Notes: generated from the letters alone by a model not told the origin. DNA of 64,000 nt from Paenarthrobacter aurescens (GCF_025421775.1 NZ_JAOEFX010000002.1:496001-560000); one strand, 5' to 3'; positions 24,723 through 36,172 are shown, counted from the first letter of the stretch. Made by a program: numbers and translations.

Positions 24723-25484
24723 GTGGAGCTGCCCGGTTTCCTCTATGGCTTCTACGAGCGCAAACTCCTGCGCTCCCTCAAGCAGGACCAGATCCCGAGG
24801 CATATCGGTGTCATGGTGGATGGCAACCGGCGGTGGGCCCGCCAATTCAACGCCCCCACCAGTCAGGGACACCAGGCCGGCGCAGACAAAATCCACGAAT
24901 TTCTCGGCTGGTGCCAGGAGCTCGGCGTCAAAGTAGTGACGCTCTACATGCTCTCCACGGACAACATGAACCGCTCCGGTGAAGAGCTGGACCTGCTCAT
25001 GGGCATCATCGCCAACACCATGGACCGCCTGGACGAGGACGCGGACGTTTCCGTTCATGCCATGGGCGCCCCCGAACTCCTCCCGGATTATCTGGCCGAA
25101 CGGCTCAACAAACTGACGGCCCGTACGCCTGTCCACGAAAAGATCCACGTCAACGTTGCGGTGGGATACGGCGGCCGCCGCGAAATCGTCGACGCCGTTC
25201 GGGAACTCCTGCACGACGCCGTCGCCAAGGGACGCAACATGTCCGACGTCGCAGATGAACTTTCGGTGGACGACATCTCCCGGTTCCTTTACACCCGCGG
25301 CCAGCCTGATCCTGACCTGGTCATCCGCACCTCCGGCGAGCAGCGGCTCTCGGGTTTCCTGATGTGGCAAAGCGCCTACAGCGAGTTTTACTTCTGCGAA
25401 GCCCTGTGGCCCGCGTTCCGCAAGGTCGACTTCCTGCGGGCGCTCAGGGACTACGCCGGACGTCAACGCCGGTACGGAACCTAG
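24723..25484 (+). CDS. Short-chain Z-isoprenyl diphosphate synthase / UppS-family isoprenyl transferase
   Basis: This cis-prenyltransferase adds isopentenyl diphosphate units to an allylic primer, making polyprenyl carriers for wall assembly. With GTG 24723 it has 253 residues. Catalytic Asp33 is in [10 protein letters not shown]. The later [20 protein letters not shown] is the second conserved block. An upstream ATG (24678) would sit only 3 nt behind a TAGCCT -10 and is less likely. The neighbourhood (mca, thioredoxin-domain, hemolysin III) matches that of the M. tuberculosis omega,E,Z-farnesyl diphosphate synthase Rv1086, so a short-chain product is plausible. Confidence 0.88.
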   Translation: MELPGFLYGFYERKLLRSLKQDQIPRHIGVMVDGNRRWARQFNAPTSQGHQAGADKIHEFLGWCQELGVKVVTLYMLSTDNMNRSGEELDLLMGIIANTMDRLDEDADVSVHAMGAPELLPDYLAERLNKLTARTPVHEKIHVNVAVGYGGRREIVDAVRELLHDAVAKGRNMSDVADELSVDDISRFLYTRGQPDPDLVIRTSGEQRLSGFLMWQSAYSEFYFCEALWPAFRKVDFLRALRDYAGRQRRYGT

Positions 25485-25579
25485 GGTGCGGTCCGGTTCA
25501 CCAAAATTTAACGATCCGGACATGCGACTTGCCGACCGCGGATTGCGGAAATGAATGTGCCGGGGATTACGTTAATCAC

Positions 25580-25605
25580 ATCAGCAGGCAAAACCGCCCG
25601 CTGAT
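25580..25605 (+). promoter_or_regulatory. Hairpin in the leader of the phoH gene
   Basis: ATCAGC-A-GGC and GCC-C-GCTGAT form a 9-bp stem with one mismatch and a 6-nt loop, inside the 239-nt space upstream of phoH. Further GC-rich pairing (GGCCGGGC and GCCCGG) is possible at 25650-25715. No T-run follows the first hairpin. Confidence 0.4.
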
Positions 25606-25723
25606 CGGGGAGGCCAGTACATGGAGCGAACTATCGCACCAGTTACATGGGAGGCCACGCCCGGCCTTCCGGCCGAGCCGCTTCACCATTAGGCCGGGCG
25701 ATCTGCCCGGGGCTGGAGTCGAT

Positions 25724-27118
25724 GTGGCTATTTCTGAGCAACTGCCCGCAATGGTTTCCGACGGGGAAAGTGCAGCTACCTCTCGCACCAAGCGGGTCTC
25801 ACAAAAAGCGCGGACCGCACCGTCTGCGACAGGCCGCAGCTACGTGATCGATACGTCCGTCCTGCTATCCGATCCACACGCCCTATTGCGCTTCGCCGAA
25901 CACGAGGTCATCGTTCCCATCGTGGTCATCAGCGAACTGGAAGGAAAACGGCACGATCCCGAACTGGGCTACTTCGCTCGAAAAGCATTGCGACTCCTCG
26001 ACGACCTGAGGATCGAACATGGGGGACTGGACCACTCCATTCCCCTCGGCAATGACGGCGGAATGCTCCGGGTGGAAATGAACCACATCTCCCCGGAAGT
26101 GCTGCCAGCAGGATTCCGTGGAGGCGACAACGACAGCCGCATCCTGGCAGTGGCCAAGAACCTGGCCAACGAAGGCCACAACGTCACCGTCGTTTCCAAG
26201 GACCTCCCCATGCGCGTCAAGGCGTCCGCCATGGGACTGCAGGCTGACGAATACCGCAATGAACTCGTCAAGGACTCCGGCTGGACGGGCATGGCCGAAG
26301 TGGAAGCCAACGACGACGAAATCACCACCCTTTACGGGCACGAACCAGTCTTCATCCCCGCAGCCGCCGAACTACCCGTCAACACCGGGCTGGTCCTTCT
26401 CTCGAACCGGGGCTCCGCCTTGGGCCGGGTGGGCGCCGACAAGCAGGTCCGGCTCGTGAAAGGTGACCGCGACGTCTTCGGACTCCACGGCCGCTCAGCC
26501 GAGCAGCGGCTCGCCATCGACATGCTCATGGACCCAGCTGTCGGCATTGTCTCCATCGGCGGACGGGCCGGCACGGGCAAGTCCGCACTGGCACTCTGCG
26601 CTGGCCTTGAAGCCGTCCTGGAGCGGCGGGAACACCGCAAGGTAGTGGTCTTCCGACCCCTGTACGCCGTGGGCGGCCAGGAACTCGGCTACCTCCCGGG
26701 ATCCGAATCCGAAAAAATGAACCCCTGGGCGCAAGCCGTGTTCGACACCTTGGGCGCCTTGGTGAGCCAGGAAGTCGTTGAGGAAGTCATGGATCGGGGC
26801 ATGCTCGAAGTCCTGCCACTGACCCACATCCGCGGACGTTCCCTGCACGACGCCTTCGTGATCGTGGACGAAGCACAGTCACTCGAGAAGAACGTCCTCC
26901 TGACCGTCATGAGCCGCATCGGACAAAACTCAAAGATCGTCCTCACCCACGACGTCGCCCAGCGCGACAACCTCCGGGTAGGGCGGCACGACGGCGTTGC
27001 TGCCGTCGTCGAGACGCTCAAGGGACACCCGCTGTTCGGGCACATCACGCTGACCCGTTCTGAGCGGTCACCGATTGCAGCGCTGGTGACGGAATTGCTC
27101 GAAGGGGCTGAGATCTAG
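25724..27118 (+). CDS. PhoH family protein: PIN domain plus PhoH ATPase (PhoH2 type)
   Basis: This ~464-residue protein joins an N-terminal PIN nuclease domain ([10 protein letters not shown] with Asp43, then [25 protein letters not shown] split over two motifs) to a C-terminal PhoH ATPase with Walker [10 protein letters not shown] (Lys286) and Walker [13 protein letters not shown]. PhoH2 proteins are described as sequence-specific RNA helicase/RNases. GTG 25724 has GGAG 5 nt upstream; ATG 25751 is an alternative. No separate antitoxin gene precedes it. A long leader and a strong terminator surround it. Confidence 0.9.
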   Translation: MAISEQLPAMVSDGESAATSRTKRVSQKARTAPSATGRSYVIDTSVLLSDPHALLRFAEHEVIVPIVVISELEGKRHDPELGYFARKALRLLDDLRIEHGGLDHSIPLGNDGGMLRVEMNHISPEVLPAGFRGGDNDSRILAVAKNLANEGHNVTVVSKDLPMRVKASAMGLQADEYRNELVKDSGWTGMAEVEANDDEITTLYGHEPVFIPAAAELPVNTGLVLLSNRGSALGRVGADKQVRLVKGDRDVFGLHGRSAEQRLAIDMLMDPAVGIVSIGGRAGTGKSALALCAGLEAVLERREHRKVVVFRPLYAVGGQELGYLPGSESEKMNPWAQAVFDTLGALVSQEVVEEVMDRGMLEVLPLTHIRGRSLHDAFVIVDEAQSLEKNVLLTVMSRIGQNSKIVLTHDVAQRDNLRVGRHDGVAAVVETLKGHPLFGHITLTRSERSPIAALVTELLEGAEI

Positions 27119-27180
27119 GCTGCGTTTGCTGCACGGTGGTCACCACCGCGCGGCCACGGCCTCCCGCCGTCGCTTAGACA

Positions 27181-27235
27181 CAACGCAAAAGGACCCCGAA
27201 GGTCGCTGGGCGACCTTCGGGGTCCGATGCGTTGC
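27181..27235 (+). terminator. Strong terminator between phoH and the converging GNAT gene
   Basis: GGACCCCGAAGGTCGC and GCGACCTTCGGGGTCC form a perfect 16-bp stem with loop TGG; the outer CAACGCA and TGCGTTG add 7 bp after a small internal loop. Confidence 0.9.
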
Positions 27236-27284
27236 GATGCGCTCCTTTCCGGGAGACCACAGCCGCGCTATTGCCTGAGAGCCG

Positions 27285-27929
27285 TCAGAGCTTCAGGTAC
27301 GTTCTCAGTTCTTCGTGGCCTTGGACTTGGAGGGTCCAGTCCGGGCGTTTGAAGGTGGTTGGGGTGAGGCGGACTTTTTGGACTTCCTCGACTCTCTTGT
27401 CCCAGCCGTGACGGAAGATGCCGTTGGGCTCATAACCGAGGCTGGTGGAGACGCCCAGCGACTGTTGATTCCATGAGGCGGCCTCGGACTCGGCTACTTC
27501 GGCACCCAGGTAATCAAAGGCATAGCTGACGACGGCGGCACGCATCTCCTTGCCGAACCCCTGCCCTTGGGCGGACTGCTTGAGCCAGGAGCCAGTGCCT
27601 ACTGTTTTCAAAGTGTTGAAGTTCTTGGCGACGATGTCCTGGACGCCGAGGAACTCGTTGTCATTCCAGACCGCCAGGAGGAGGGTCCAGGATTCCTTGG
27701 TGAAGTTGGCGCGGCAGCGCCAGTACCACTGGGCCATATTGGGAGCGAGTTCATCGTCCGGGAGCTCGGTCCACGGGGTGCTGAACGGGCTCTTGCCGGG
27801 CTCGTGGACACCGGAACGTGCCGCGGCGACGGCGGCCGGGATATCGTCGTCGAAAACTGGACGGATGCTCAACCTCGGGGTGGTGAGGGTGAGTCCGAAC
27901 GGGGGCCAGATGTCTGCCAGCGATGTCAT
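27285..27929 (-). CDS. GNAT family N-acetyltransferase (RimJ/RimL-like)
   Basis: This 214-residue protein begins with TTPRLSIRPVFDDDIPA, the typical entry of RimJ/RimL-type GNATs. WLKQSAQGQGFGKEMRAAVVSYAF follows as the acetyl-CoA loop, and the family's SLGVSTSLGYEPNGI segment is present. It would acetylate an N-terminus or small amine; substrate unknown. TAAGCT, 6 nt, ATG indicates a leaderless transcript. It converges with phoH across a shared terminator. Confidence 0.85.
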   Translation of the reverse strand: MTSLADIWPPFGLTLTTPRLSIRPVFDDDIPAAVAAARSGVHEPGKSPFSTPWTELPDDELAPNMAQWYWRCRANFTKESWTLLLAVWNDNEFLGVQDIVAKNFNTLKTVGTGSWLKQSAQGQGFGKEMRAAVVSYAFDYLGAEVAESEAASWNQQSLGVSTSLGYEPNGIFRHGWDKRVEEVQKVRLTPTTFKRPDWTLQVQGHEELRTYLKL

Positions 27930-28044
27930 CGCCGTAGCTTAGCCCGGCAGGGAAAACCACGCGAGTCACATCGCAGCGAGGCTCCCGGGCCACCGTCTTC
28001 GTCCACCAGGCTCGCCGGGGTTGGCTCCCGGCGCGGGGCGCTCT

Positions 28045-28806
28045 TCAGGCTGCCGGGCCGATGTCCCACGGGATGTGGCGGCGTACGTCCGTGAGGTTCA
28101 TGGACTCAGCCAGGAAAAGGTCGTCCAGCATGTACTCGTCCACGGCCAGGATCTTCAGCCAATGTCCCTTTCCGGAAGAGTCCCCGTCCAGGCTTTGACT
28201 GGCAACGCAAACCCCTGTGCCGGCGTCGATCCTGATCAACGTTCGTCCGGTGTGGGCCAAAGGCTCGGCAGGATCCGAGGGAACATAGGTCCTGCTGCGG
28301 GTCACGATGGTTTCCAACGCGAGGCGGCCCTCGTGGTCCACTTCCCGGGGTTGTTCCAGGAATACGGGGTTTGTGTCCGGAAATTCAAGGGGAACCGGCG
28401 CGTTACCGGCCAGTTCCACGGGATCGAGGGCGGCGGCAAGGCGGCCGTTGCCGAAGGAGGGCTCACCGTAGGCGGCCTCCGGTCGCCGCCTGACCAAGCC
28501 GGCGTCGTCGTAAACGGGTGTCACCAGGTGGGCCGGGAGCAACCATGAGCGGCGTGTTGAAGACACGTACAGATCATCCCGGGAGTCGTTGATGCCCGTG
28601 GTGCTGTGCAGCAATTGGCCGTCCGGTGTTTCCAGGCGAAGTGCGCCCGGCCGCCTCAGCCACGCGCGGACCATGGTGGCGCCCGTCCCGGGCCGTTCCA
28701 GGTATTCGAAGCGGAGGCTCGTCCATTTCCACGGCGAAGAACGGCAAAGATTCCGGAATGTGGAGGACAAGTCGAAACCCGGTCCTCCTGCGCTGTAGCT
28801 CCCCAT
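28045..28806 (-). CDS. Hypothetical protein, no recognised domain
   Basis: I do not recognise this 253-residue protein. It is soluble, with many Trp, Arg and Asp residues, and mostly predicted beta segments. It begins MGSYSAGGPGFD. The fragment SLRFEYLERPGTGATMVRAW and the later RRSWLLPAHLVTPVYDDAGL suggest alternating strands, possibly a lipoprotein-sorting-type beta fold without a signal peptide. TAAACT, 6 nt, ATG selects the start two codons inside the longest frame. It is divergent from the prepilin peptidase, with only 61 bp between the start codons. Confidence 0.75.
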   Translation of the reverse strand: MGSYSAGGPGFDLSSTFRNLCRSSPWKWTSLRFEYLERPGTGATMVRAWLRRPGALRLETPDGQLLHSTTGINDSRDDLYVSSTRRSWLLPAHLVTPVYDDAGLVRRRPEAAYGEPSFGNGRLAAALDPVELAGNAPVPLEFPDTNPVFLEQPREVDHEGRLALETIVTRSRTYVPSDPAEPLAHTGRTLIRIDAGTGVCVASQSLDGDSSGKGHWLKILAVDEYMLDDLFLAESMNLTDVRRHIPWDIGPAA

Positions 28807-28855
28807 ATCCACAGTTTACCCAGCCATTCAAGCGGGCCCTGCGGCCAAAGCGGGA

Positions 28856-28867
28856 TAGCATCCGAGA
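28856..28867 (+). promoter_or_regulatory. Leaderless -10 (TAGCAT) for the prepilin peptidase
   Basis: TAGCAT at 28856-28861, 6 nt, GTG 28868. The divergent gene has its own -10 (TAAACT, minus strand 28813-28818) in the same 61-bp space. Confidence 0.6.
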
Positions 28868-29419
28868 GTGATCCGACGCCTCTCCGACCTCTGGGACGCC
28901 ATCCCGCTGGGCTTCTGGCTGGTGATGGCCGCGTGCCTGTACTTCGTGGTGATGGCTGTTCGGCTCACGGTGATCGACGTGCGGAGCCACCTGTTGCCCA
29001 ACCGCATTGTGTTTCCGTCCTACGCCGTGACCGGGGTGTTGTTGCTGGCGGCATCGCTCCTGACATTCTTCGCTGACGCAGGTTCGGACCGCCACCTTAC
29101 TGCTGATCTATTCGCTGTGCCCGGACTCCGGGTCCTCGCGGGCGGCGCTGTGCTGTGGCTCTTCTACTTCGTGCTGAGGCTCATCCACCCGCCCGGCATG
29201 GGCTTTGGTGACGTCAAGCTGGCGGGTGTGCTGGGCCTATACCTGGGCTACCTGGGGTGGAGCCACGTGTTCGCGGGCACGTTCGCCGCTTTCATACTGG
29301 GCGGTCTGTGGAGCCTGGCCATCCTGGTATCACGCCGCGGTACCCTGCGATCGGCCATTCCTTTTGGTCCGTTCATGCTTGCAGGCGCGGCAGCTGCCAT
29401 GGTGCTGATACCCGCATGA
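28868..29419 (+). CDS. A24 family (type IV) prepilin peptidase, minimal form
   Basis: This 183-residue membrane aspartic protease would cleave class III signal peptides of pilin-like proteins. The two catalytic aspartates are visible: Asp37 in VIDVRSHLLPN and Asp115 in MGFGDVKLAG. About six hydrophobic helices are present. It lacks the N-terminal methyltransferase domain of full PilD (about 260-290 residues), as is usual in actinobacterial and archaeal forms. No pilin or Tad genes are in the window, so its substrates lie elsewhere. Confidence 0.9.
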   Translation: MIRRLSDLWDAIPLGFWLVMAACLYFVVMAVRLTVIDVRSHLLPNRIVFPSYAVTGVLLLAASLLTFFADAGSDRHLTADLFAVPGLRVLAGGAVLWLFYFVLRLIHPPGMGFGDVKLAGVLGLYLGYLGWSHVFAGTFAAFILGGLWSLAILVSRRGTLRSAIPFGPFMLAGAAAAMVLIPA

Positions 29420-29540
29420 CGCTTCCCCCCGGGCCAACTGCGGCCGAACTGCAACCGTCCCCGCATTTTCGCGTTCACCGTGCTGAGGCATGCTTAGCCC
29501 AGTGAGTGTTTGGATGTGCTGGGAGGCGGCAGGAGGTGCT

Positions 29541-30080
29541 GTGGGACGGATCAGGTTGAGGTTCTTGTTGGGGGCCTCCCTTTCCTGTGCCCTACTGCTG
29601 ACCGGATGCGGGCAGGCCATCAACAGTCCTGACCAAGCGGCCCTGTCCAGCAGCCAGCCGGGTACTACGCATCAGCCCGGCCCTACCGAACAGCCCTACC
29701 CCACGCGGGGGCCGGAAACTCCCTGCGAAGGAGGACCGTTGGGCTGTGCCGAGTTCACGTCCGCGCGGGGAACCGACGCCACGGGAGACGTGGCCTGGCT
29801 CGGAACGGAACCGCTGGAGATCAGTTCGTCGCAGGTGAATGGTGACTGGATCTTGTACGTTACGACACCATGCAACTGGCTGCAGGTGACAGTTTCGGTA
29901 GGCGATGATGTCCTGACGCCGCTTTGGAGGGTCGCCACTGACAAAGGCTGCGAGGGGTCAACCGCCAGCTATCAGGCCTGGACAGAGGAGCTCTTTGAGC
30001 AGCCCGTGCAGTGGAAGCTCGACGGCGACACCCTCACCTTGAAGAACTCACATGCCACCATCGAATTGAAGGAAAGCTAA
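29541..30080 (+). CDS. Putative lipoprotein, function unknown
   Basis: Starting at GTG 29541 (AGGAGG 4 nt upstream), the 179-residue product has a signal peptide ending in lipobox LLTGC. A Ser/Pro/Gln-rich linker and a compact domain with four Cys follow (PCEGGPLGC, TPCNWL, KGCEG). The Cys residues suggest disulfide bonds outside the membrane. No family is recognised. It ends 4 nt before the NUDIX gene, so the two are probably cotranscribed. Confidence 0.75.
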   Translation: MGRIRLRFLLGASLSCALLLTGCGQAINSPDQAALSSSQPGTTHQPGPTEQPYPTRGPETPCEGGPLGCAEFTSARGTDATGDVAWLGTEPLEISSSQVNGDWILYVTTPCNWLQVTVSVGDDVLTPLWRVATDKGCEGSTASYQAWTEELFEQPVQWKLDGDTLTLKNSHATIELKES

Positions 30081-30084
30081 CACC

Positions 30085-30561
30085 ATGGGTGCACCAGAGT
30101 TCGTGCTGAAATTGCGGGAAAAGATCGGCAACGATCCCCTCTGGCTGCCGGCCGTGCGGGGAGTGGTCTTTGACGACGAAGGCAGGGTGTTGTTGGGCCA
30201 GCGTGCCGACAACGGTCACTGGGCACTGATCACCGGCATGCTGGAACCGGGGGAGCATCCAGCACCGGGACTCGTGCGGGAAATCTTCGAGGAAACGGCG
30301 GTGGTGGCCGAGACTGAGCGGATCATCGGCGTCGGGGTCGTAGGCCCGGTGACCTTCCCGAATGGCGACATTTGCGACTTTCTGGACATCACGTTCCGTT
30401 GCCGATACGTGTCCGGTGAAGCCCGGGTCAACGATGACGAATCACTGGCAGTGGGGTGGTTTGCACTCGACGAGCTTCCGGAGATGAGCGCCGGAAACCT
30501 CGAAGCCATCAGGCTTGCCACGGAGCCCGAAGGCCCCGTGGCGTACCAAGTGGAGGACTAG
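30085..30561 (+). CDS. NUDIX hydrolase
   Basis: This 158-residue protein has one Nudix box, GMLEPGEHPAPGLVREIFEET (written in family terms G-x5-E-x7-REUxEE), with Ala where the final Gly is usual. The N-terminal LWLPAVRGVVFDDEGRVLLGQR is typical of MutT-like pyrophosphatases. The substrate, a nucleoside diphosphate linked to another moiety, is unknown. The ribosome site AAGGAAAG overlaps the end of the lipoprotein gene. Confidence 0.88.
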   Translation: MGAPEFVLKLREKIGNDPLWLPAVRGVVFDDEGRVLLGQRADNGHWALITGMLEPGEHPAPGLVREIFEETAVVAETERIIGVGVVGPVTFPNGDICDFLDITFRCRYVSGEARVNDDESLAVGWFALDELPEMSAGNLEAIRLATEPEGPVAYQVED

Positions 30562-30563
30562 CG

Positions 30564-32923
<2,360 letters not shown>

Positions 32924-32932
32924 AAAGTAAAG

Positions 32933-32961
32933 TTTTGCACTCTAAGCTACAAAGTGCAAAA
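32933..32961 (-). promoter_or_regulatory. Palindromic operator upstream of the tetR-MFS operon
   Basis: TTTTGCACT and AGTGCAAAA form perfect 9-bp arms 11 nt apart, starting 10 bp upstream of the tetR start codon and overlapping any possible promoter. This is the expected position for TetR autorepression. Confidence 0.7.
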
Positions 32962-32970
32962 AGAGTCAGA

Positions 32971-33031
32971 AGTTTTTGTACAGCAGATGCCCTTAAGGGA
33001 GGGTCTTAGGGGCGTCTGCTGTACAAAAACT
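32971..33031. repeat. 61-nt long palindrome
   Basis: The arm AGTTTTTGTACAGCAGA (32971-32987) is perfectly complementary to 33015-33031, and pairing continues inward to position 32997/33005. The total is 28 pairs, two of them G-T, with a 7-nt loop. It lies between fumC and tetR, next to another hairpin. Confidence 0.75.
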
Positions 33032-33038
33032 CCGGGGT

Positions 33039-33086
33039 ACGACGACGGCCGGCACCTTTCGTACGAAAGGTACCGGCCGTCGTCGT
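33039..33086 (-). terminator. 48-nt palindrome, probable fumC terminator
   Basis: ACGACGACGGCCGG pairs with CCGGCCGTCGTCGT, then one mismatch, then ACCTTTCG pairs with CGAAAGGT. It begins 24 nt after the fumC stop. On the minus strand a GTTTTTG stretch follows about 10 nt later. Confidence 0.75.
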
Positions 33087-33109
33087 GCTGCTGAGTTTTA
33101 GACCAGGAT

Positions 33110-34537
33110 TCAGGCCTTGTGGGCGGGGGACGTCATGGTGGTGACGTCCAATGCCTTGTCGAGCTCTGCCTCAGTGACCTTGCCTTCGCCCTCGCCGACG
33201 AAGCCGAGCTTCTCGGTGGCCTGGCGGATGGTCAGGCCCTCCTTGACGGCGATCTTGGCGATCTTGGCGGCGTTTTCGTACCCGATGAACTTGTTCAGCG
33301 GGGTGACGATGGACGGGGAAGCCTCGGCCAGGAAGCGGGCACGCTCCACGTTGGCGGTGATGCCATCGATCATCTTGTCGGCCATGACGCGGCTGGTGTT
33401 GGCCAGCAGGCGGATGGACTCAAGAAGGTTGGCGGCCATGACGGGGATGCCGACGTTCAGTTCGAAGGCGCCGTTGGTGCCGGACCAAGCGATGGCGGTG
33501 TCGTTGCCGATGACCTGGGCGCAGACCATGATGGACGCTTCGCAGATGACCGGGTTGACCTTGCCCGGCATGATCGAGGAGCCCGGCTGGAGGTCCGGGA
33601 TGGCGATTTCGCCGAGGCCCGTGTTGGGGCCGGAGCCCATCCAACGGAGGTCGTTGTTGATCTTCATGAAGGAGATCGCAATGTTGCGGAGCTGGCTGGA
33701 GCCCTCGATGAGGCCGTCGCGGTTCGCCTGTGCTTCGAAGTGGTCGCGGGCCTCGGTCAGGGGCAGGCCGGTGTCGGCTGCGAGCAGTTCGATGACGCGC
33801 TCCGGGAAGCCGGCCGGGGTGTTGATGCCGGTGCCGACGGCGGTGCCGCCCAGCGGAACTTCGGCAACGCGGGGAAGTGCTGCGTTGATGCGCTCGATGC
33901 CGTACCGGACCTGCGCTGCGTAGCCGCCGAACTCCTGGCCCAACATTACGGGCGTGGCGTCCATGAGGTGCGTACGGCCGGACTTGACGACGTCCTTGAA
34001 TTCGACAGCCTTGCGGTCCAGGGATGCTGCCAGGTACTCGAGGGCCGGGATCAGGTCGTTGATCAGGGCAGACGTGGCGGCAACATGGACAGACGTCGGG
34101 AAGACGTCGTTGGAGGACTGTGAAGCGTTCACGTGGTCATTCGGGTGGACAACTTTGTCGCTCCCGGCGGCCGCGAGTGCGCGCGATGCGAGCTCGGCGA
34201 TGACCTCGTTGGTGTTCATGTTGGAGGATGTGCCCGAGCCGGTCTGGAAGACGTCAATCGGGAAGTCGCCGTCGTACTTGCCGGCAGCAACCTCATCGGC
34301 AGCCGAAGCGATTGCCTTGGCGAGCTCTTCATCGAGCACCCCCAGTTCGGCGTTCGCCAGGGCAGCAGCCTTCTTGACGCGGGCAAGGGCCTCGATGTGG
34401 GTGCGCTCAAGCGTCTTGCCGGAGATCGGGAAGTTCTCCACAGCACGCTGCGTCTGGGCGCGGTACAGGGCGTTCACGGGGACGCGAACTTCGCCCATCG
34501 TGTCATGTTCAATACGGAACTCAGTGGTGGAAGTCAT
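33110..34537 (-). CDS. fumC: Class II fumarate hydratase
   Basis: This 475-residue enzyme interconverts fumarate and malate in the TCA cycle. The superfamily signature [11 protein letters not shown] is present, together with [18 protein letters not shown] and [20 protein letters not shown] substrate-site sequence. Length and motifs match FumC. TAAGCT, 6 nt, ATG gives a leaderless start. Carbonic anhydrase lies upstream in the same orientation but behind its own hairpin, so fumC is probably separate. Confidence 0.96.
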   Translation of the reverse strand: MTSTTEFRIEHDTMGEVRVPVNALYRAQTQRAVENFPISGKTLERTHIEALARVKKAAALANAELGVLDEELAKAIASAADEVAAGKYDGDFPIDVFQTGSGTSSNMNTNEVIAELASRALAAAGSDKVVHPNDHVNASQSSNDVFPTSVHVAATSALINDLIPALEYLAASLDRKAVEFKDVVKSGRTHLMDATPVMLGQEFGGYAAQVRYGIERINAALPRVAEVPLGGTAVGTGINTPAGFPERVIELLAADTGLPLTEARDHFEAQANRDGLIEGSSQLRNIAISFMKINNDLRWMGSGPNTGLGEIAIPDLQPGSSIMPGKVNPVICEASIMVCAQVIGNDTAIAWSGTNGAFELNVGIPVMAANLLESIRLLANTSRVMADKMIDGITANVERARFLAEASPSIVTPLNKFIGYENAAKIAKIAVKEGLTIRQATEKLGFVGEGEGKVTEAELDKALDVTTMTSPAHKA

Positions 34538-34590
34538 GGGGCTAGCTTAGGGCGATTGGACGCCGCACAGAAAACCCGGAGGGGAGTGCT

Positions 34591-34620
34591 ACGTGCTCCG
34601 GCGCCGGGGCCGGAGCACGT
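34591..34620 (-). terminator. Hairpin after the carbonic anhydrase gene
   Basis: ACGTGCTCCGG (34591-34601) pairs with CCGGAGCACGT (34610-34620), 4 nt past the stop, with a weak T content downstream. Confidence 0.65.
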
Positions 34621-34624
34621 GCTC

Positions 34625-35239
34625 CTAGAGCTTGCCGATCCCGGAAACAAGGTCCGCGCGGCCCTCATCCAGCTTGTAGGAAAGACCAACAACTGCCACC
34701 CGGCCGTCGTCGATAGCGTCGGAAATCACACGCGAGCTGTCGGCCAGCCGGGCAGCTGTCTGCTTGACGTGCTCCACCACCATGTCGTTGACGTCCTCCT
34801 GGCTGTTGCGCTTGGCCGTCAGGACGGACGGCGTGATGCGCTCCACGAGGTCCCGGATGAAGCCCGGAGGCATCTCACCCGTTTCCACGGCGGCCTTGGT
34901 GGCCTTCACGGCGCCACAGCTGTCATGGCCCAGGATGACGATCAGGGGAACGCGGAGTTCACTGATGCTGTATTCGAGGGAACCGAGGACTGCATCATCA
35001 ATGACCTGGCCCGCAGTGCGGACCACGAAGGCGTCGCCAAGACCGAGGTCGAAGATGATTTCTGCAGCGAGCCTGGAATCCGAGCAGCCGAAGATCACGG
35101 CAAACGGATTCTGGTTCTCAATGAGGGAGGATCGTCGCGAAGCATCCTGGTTGGGGTGCAGGGATTCGCCGGAAACAAAACGTTCGTTGCCCTCGCGGAG
35201 ACGGCGCCACGCCAGGGCTGGAGTCAGGTAAGTAGGCAC
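34625..35239 (-). CDS. Beta-class carbonic anhydrase
   Basis: This 204-residue zinc enzyme hydrates CO2 to bicarbonate. The zinc and active-site motifs are complete: Cys52-x-Asp54-x-Arg56 in GCSDSR, and His105-xx-Cys108 in GHDSCGAV. The length is typical of bacterial beta enzymes. Its place beside fumC suggests bicarbonate supply for carboxylation, but that is inference. TAAAGT, 7 nt, GTG supports the start. Confidence 0.93.
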   Translation of the reverse strand: MPTYLTPALAWRRLREGNERFVSGESLHPNQDASRRSSLIENQNPFAVIFGCSDSRLAAEIIFDLGLGDAFVVRTAGQVIDDAVLGSLEYSISELRVPLIVILGHDSCGAVKATKAAVETGEMPPGFIRDLVERITPSVLTAKRNSQEDVNDMVVEHVKQTAARLADSSRVISDAIDDGRVAVVGLSYKLDEGRADLVSGIGKL

Positions 35240-35291
35240 GAGCCTTACTTTACGACGCCGACGCGGCCGGACGTGAAACTGTTGCGCCGGG

Positions 35292-35987
35292 TTAGGCGGC
35301 CGGTGTGGGGGATGCGGTGGCCGGCGCGGACGGCAACGGAGCCTGATCTGCGGACTTGACGACGGCGGCAGCGAGCGTTGCGAACTCGTCCAGGCTCGCG
35401 GTGCCGCTCAAGATGATGGTGGTGCCCCGGTACTCCAGGACCATGCTGCGCTTCTCCTTGCCGGAGTCCCGCAGCTCCCAGTCCTGGCCGCCGGCGTTGC
35501 GTGTGCCGGTGACGGGCAGGTTGCCGGTCTGCTGCAGAACCCAGGTGGGATTGGCCTGGTTTGTCTGGGTCAGGCCGATGAAGGCCTCCTTGGGCGTCAG
35601 GAAACCGACCTCCCAGGTGGGGACGCCACTGCCGGTGCCGGACTCCCACCGGGCGTAGTTGGGTTTGAATGTGTCGCCCGTATCCGGGGTCACAGGTGTG
35701 AATCCTGCCACACCTGTGGCGTTGCGGGCGATCGCTGCCACGTCGACATCGGGCCTGAAGCCCTCGCCCTTGGGCGCCGGGTTCATCAAAACGATGGGGA
35801 GGAAAGCCAGCACGCAGACAAGCAAGGCAATGACCATGCCAATGACCGACGCGTTGGCCCGCTTGGCAGCTTTCGCCGCAATGACGGGTTTGTAGGGGGC
35901 ATCCGGGATGGCCTGGGCATCGTTTTGGCTGGCCGCTGCAGGGTCCGATTGGTTCTCGGCTGCGGGCTTGTCCTGCGTTTCACTCAC
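35292..35987 (-). CDS. DUF4245 domain membrane-anchored protein
   Basis: This ~231-residue protein has a low-complexity cytoplasmic N-terminus, one membrane helix (VIGMVIALLVCVLAFLPIVLM) and an extracytoplasmic DUF4245 domain (FTPVTPDTGDTFKPNYARWESG, read as two blocks), ending in a Pro/Ala/Ser tail. Function is unknown. GTG 35987 is chosen with GGAGGG immediately before it, although the spacing is short. It is divergent from glpX, an arrangement shared with mycobacteria (Rv1100/glpX). Confidence 0.82.
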   Translation of the reverse strand: MSETQDKPAAENQSDPAAASQNDAQAIPDAPYKPVIAAKAAKRANASVIGMVIALLVCVLAFLPIVLMNPAPKGEGFRPDVDVAAIARNATGVAGFTPVTPDTGDTFKPNYARWESGTGSGVPTWEVGFLTPKEAFIGLTQTNQANPTWVLQQTGNLPVTGTRNAGGQDWELRDSGKEKRSMVLEYRGTTIILSGTASLDEFATLAAAVVKSADQAPLPSAPATASPTPAA

Positions 35988-36172
35988 CCCTCCATGATCC
36001 CTTATCGCGGCAGGGAACACACATCCGGCAACCTCACCACCGGTATTGCGGACGGTGGTCATCCAACGACTCCCGGACGGCGCGGCGACTATGATCGTTG
36101 GTAGAGGAACCACGGGTTGCCACGTGCAACCATGTCCGGTCCCGTGAATCGTCACTCGAAGAAGAGGTTCAA

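Noticed and set aside
32971..33086. Possible insertion sequence or attachment site
   Set aside because: Palindromes are present, but there is no transposase or integrase, no target duplication that I can see, and no tRNA at the site.
33119..35359. Two long plus-strand frames opposite fumC and carbonic anhydrase
   Set aside because: They are shadows of genes with intact catalytic motifs on the minus strand.
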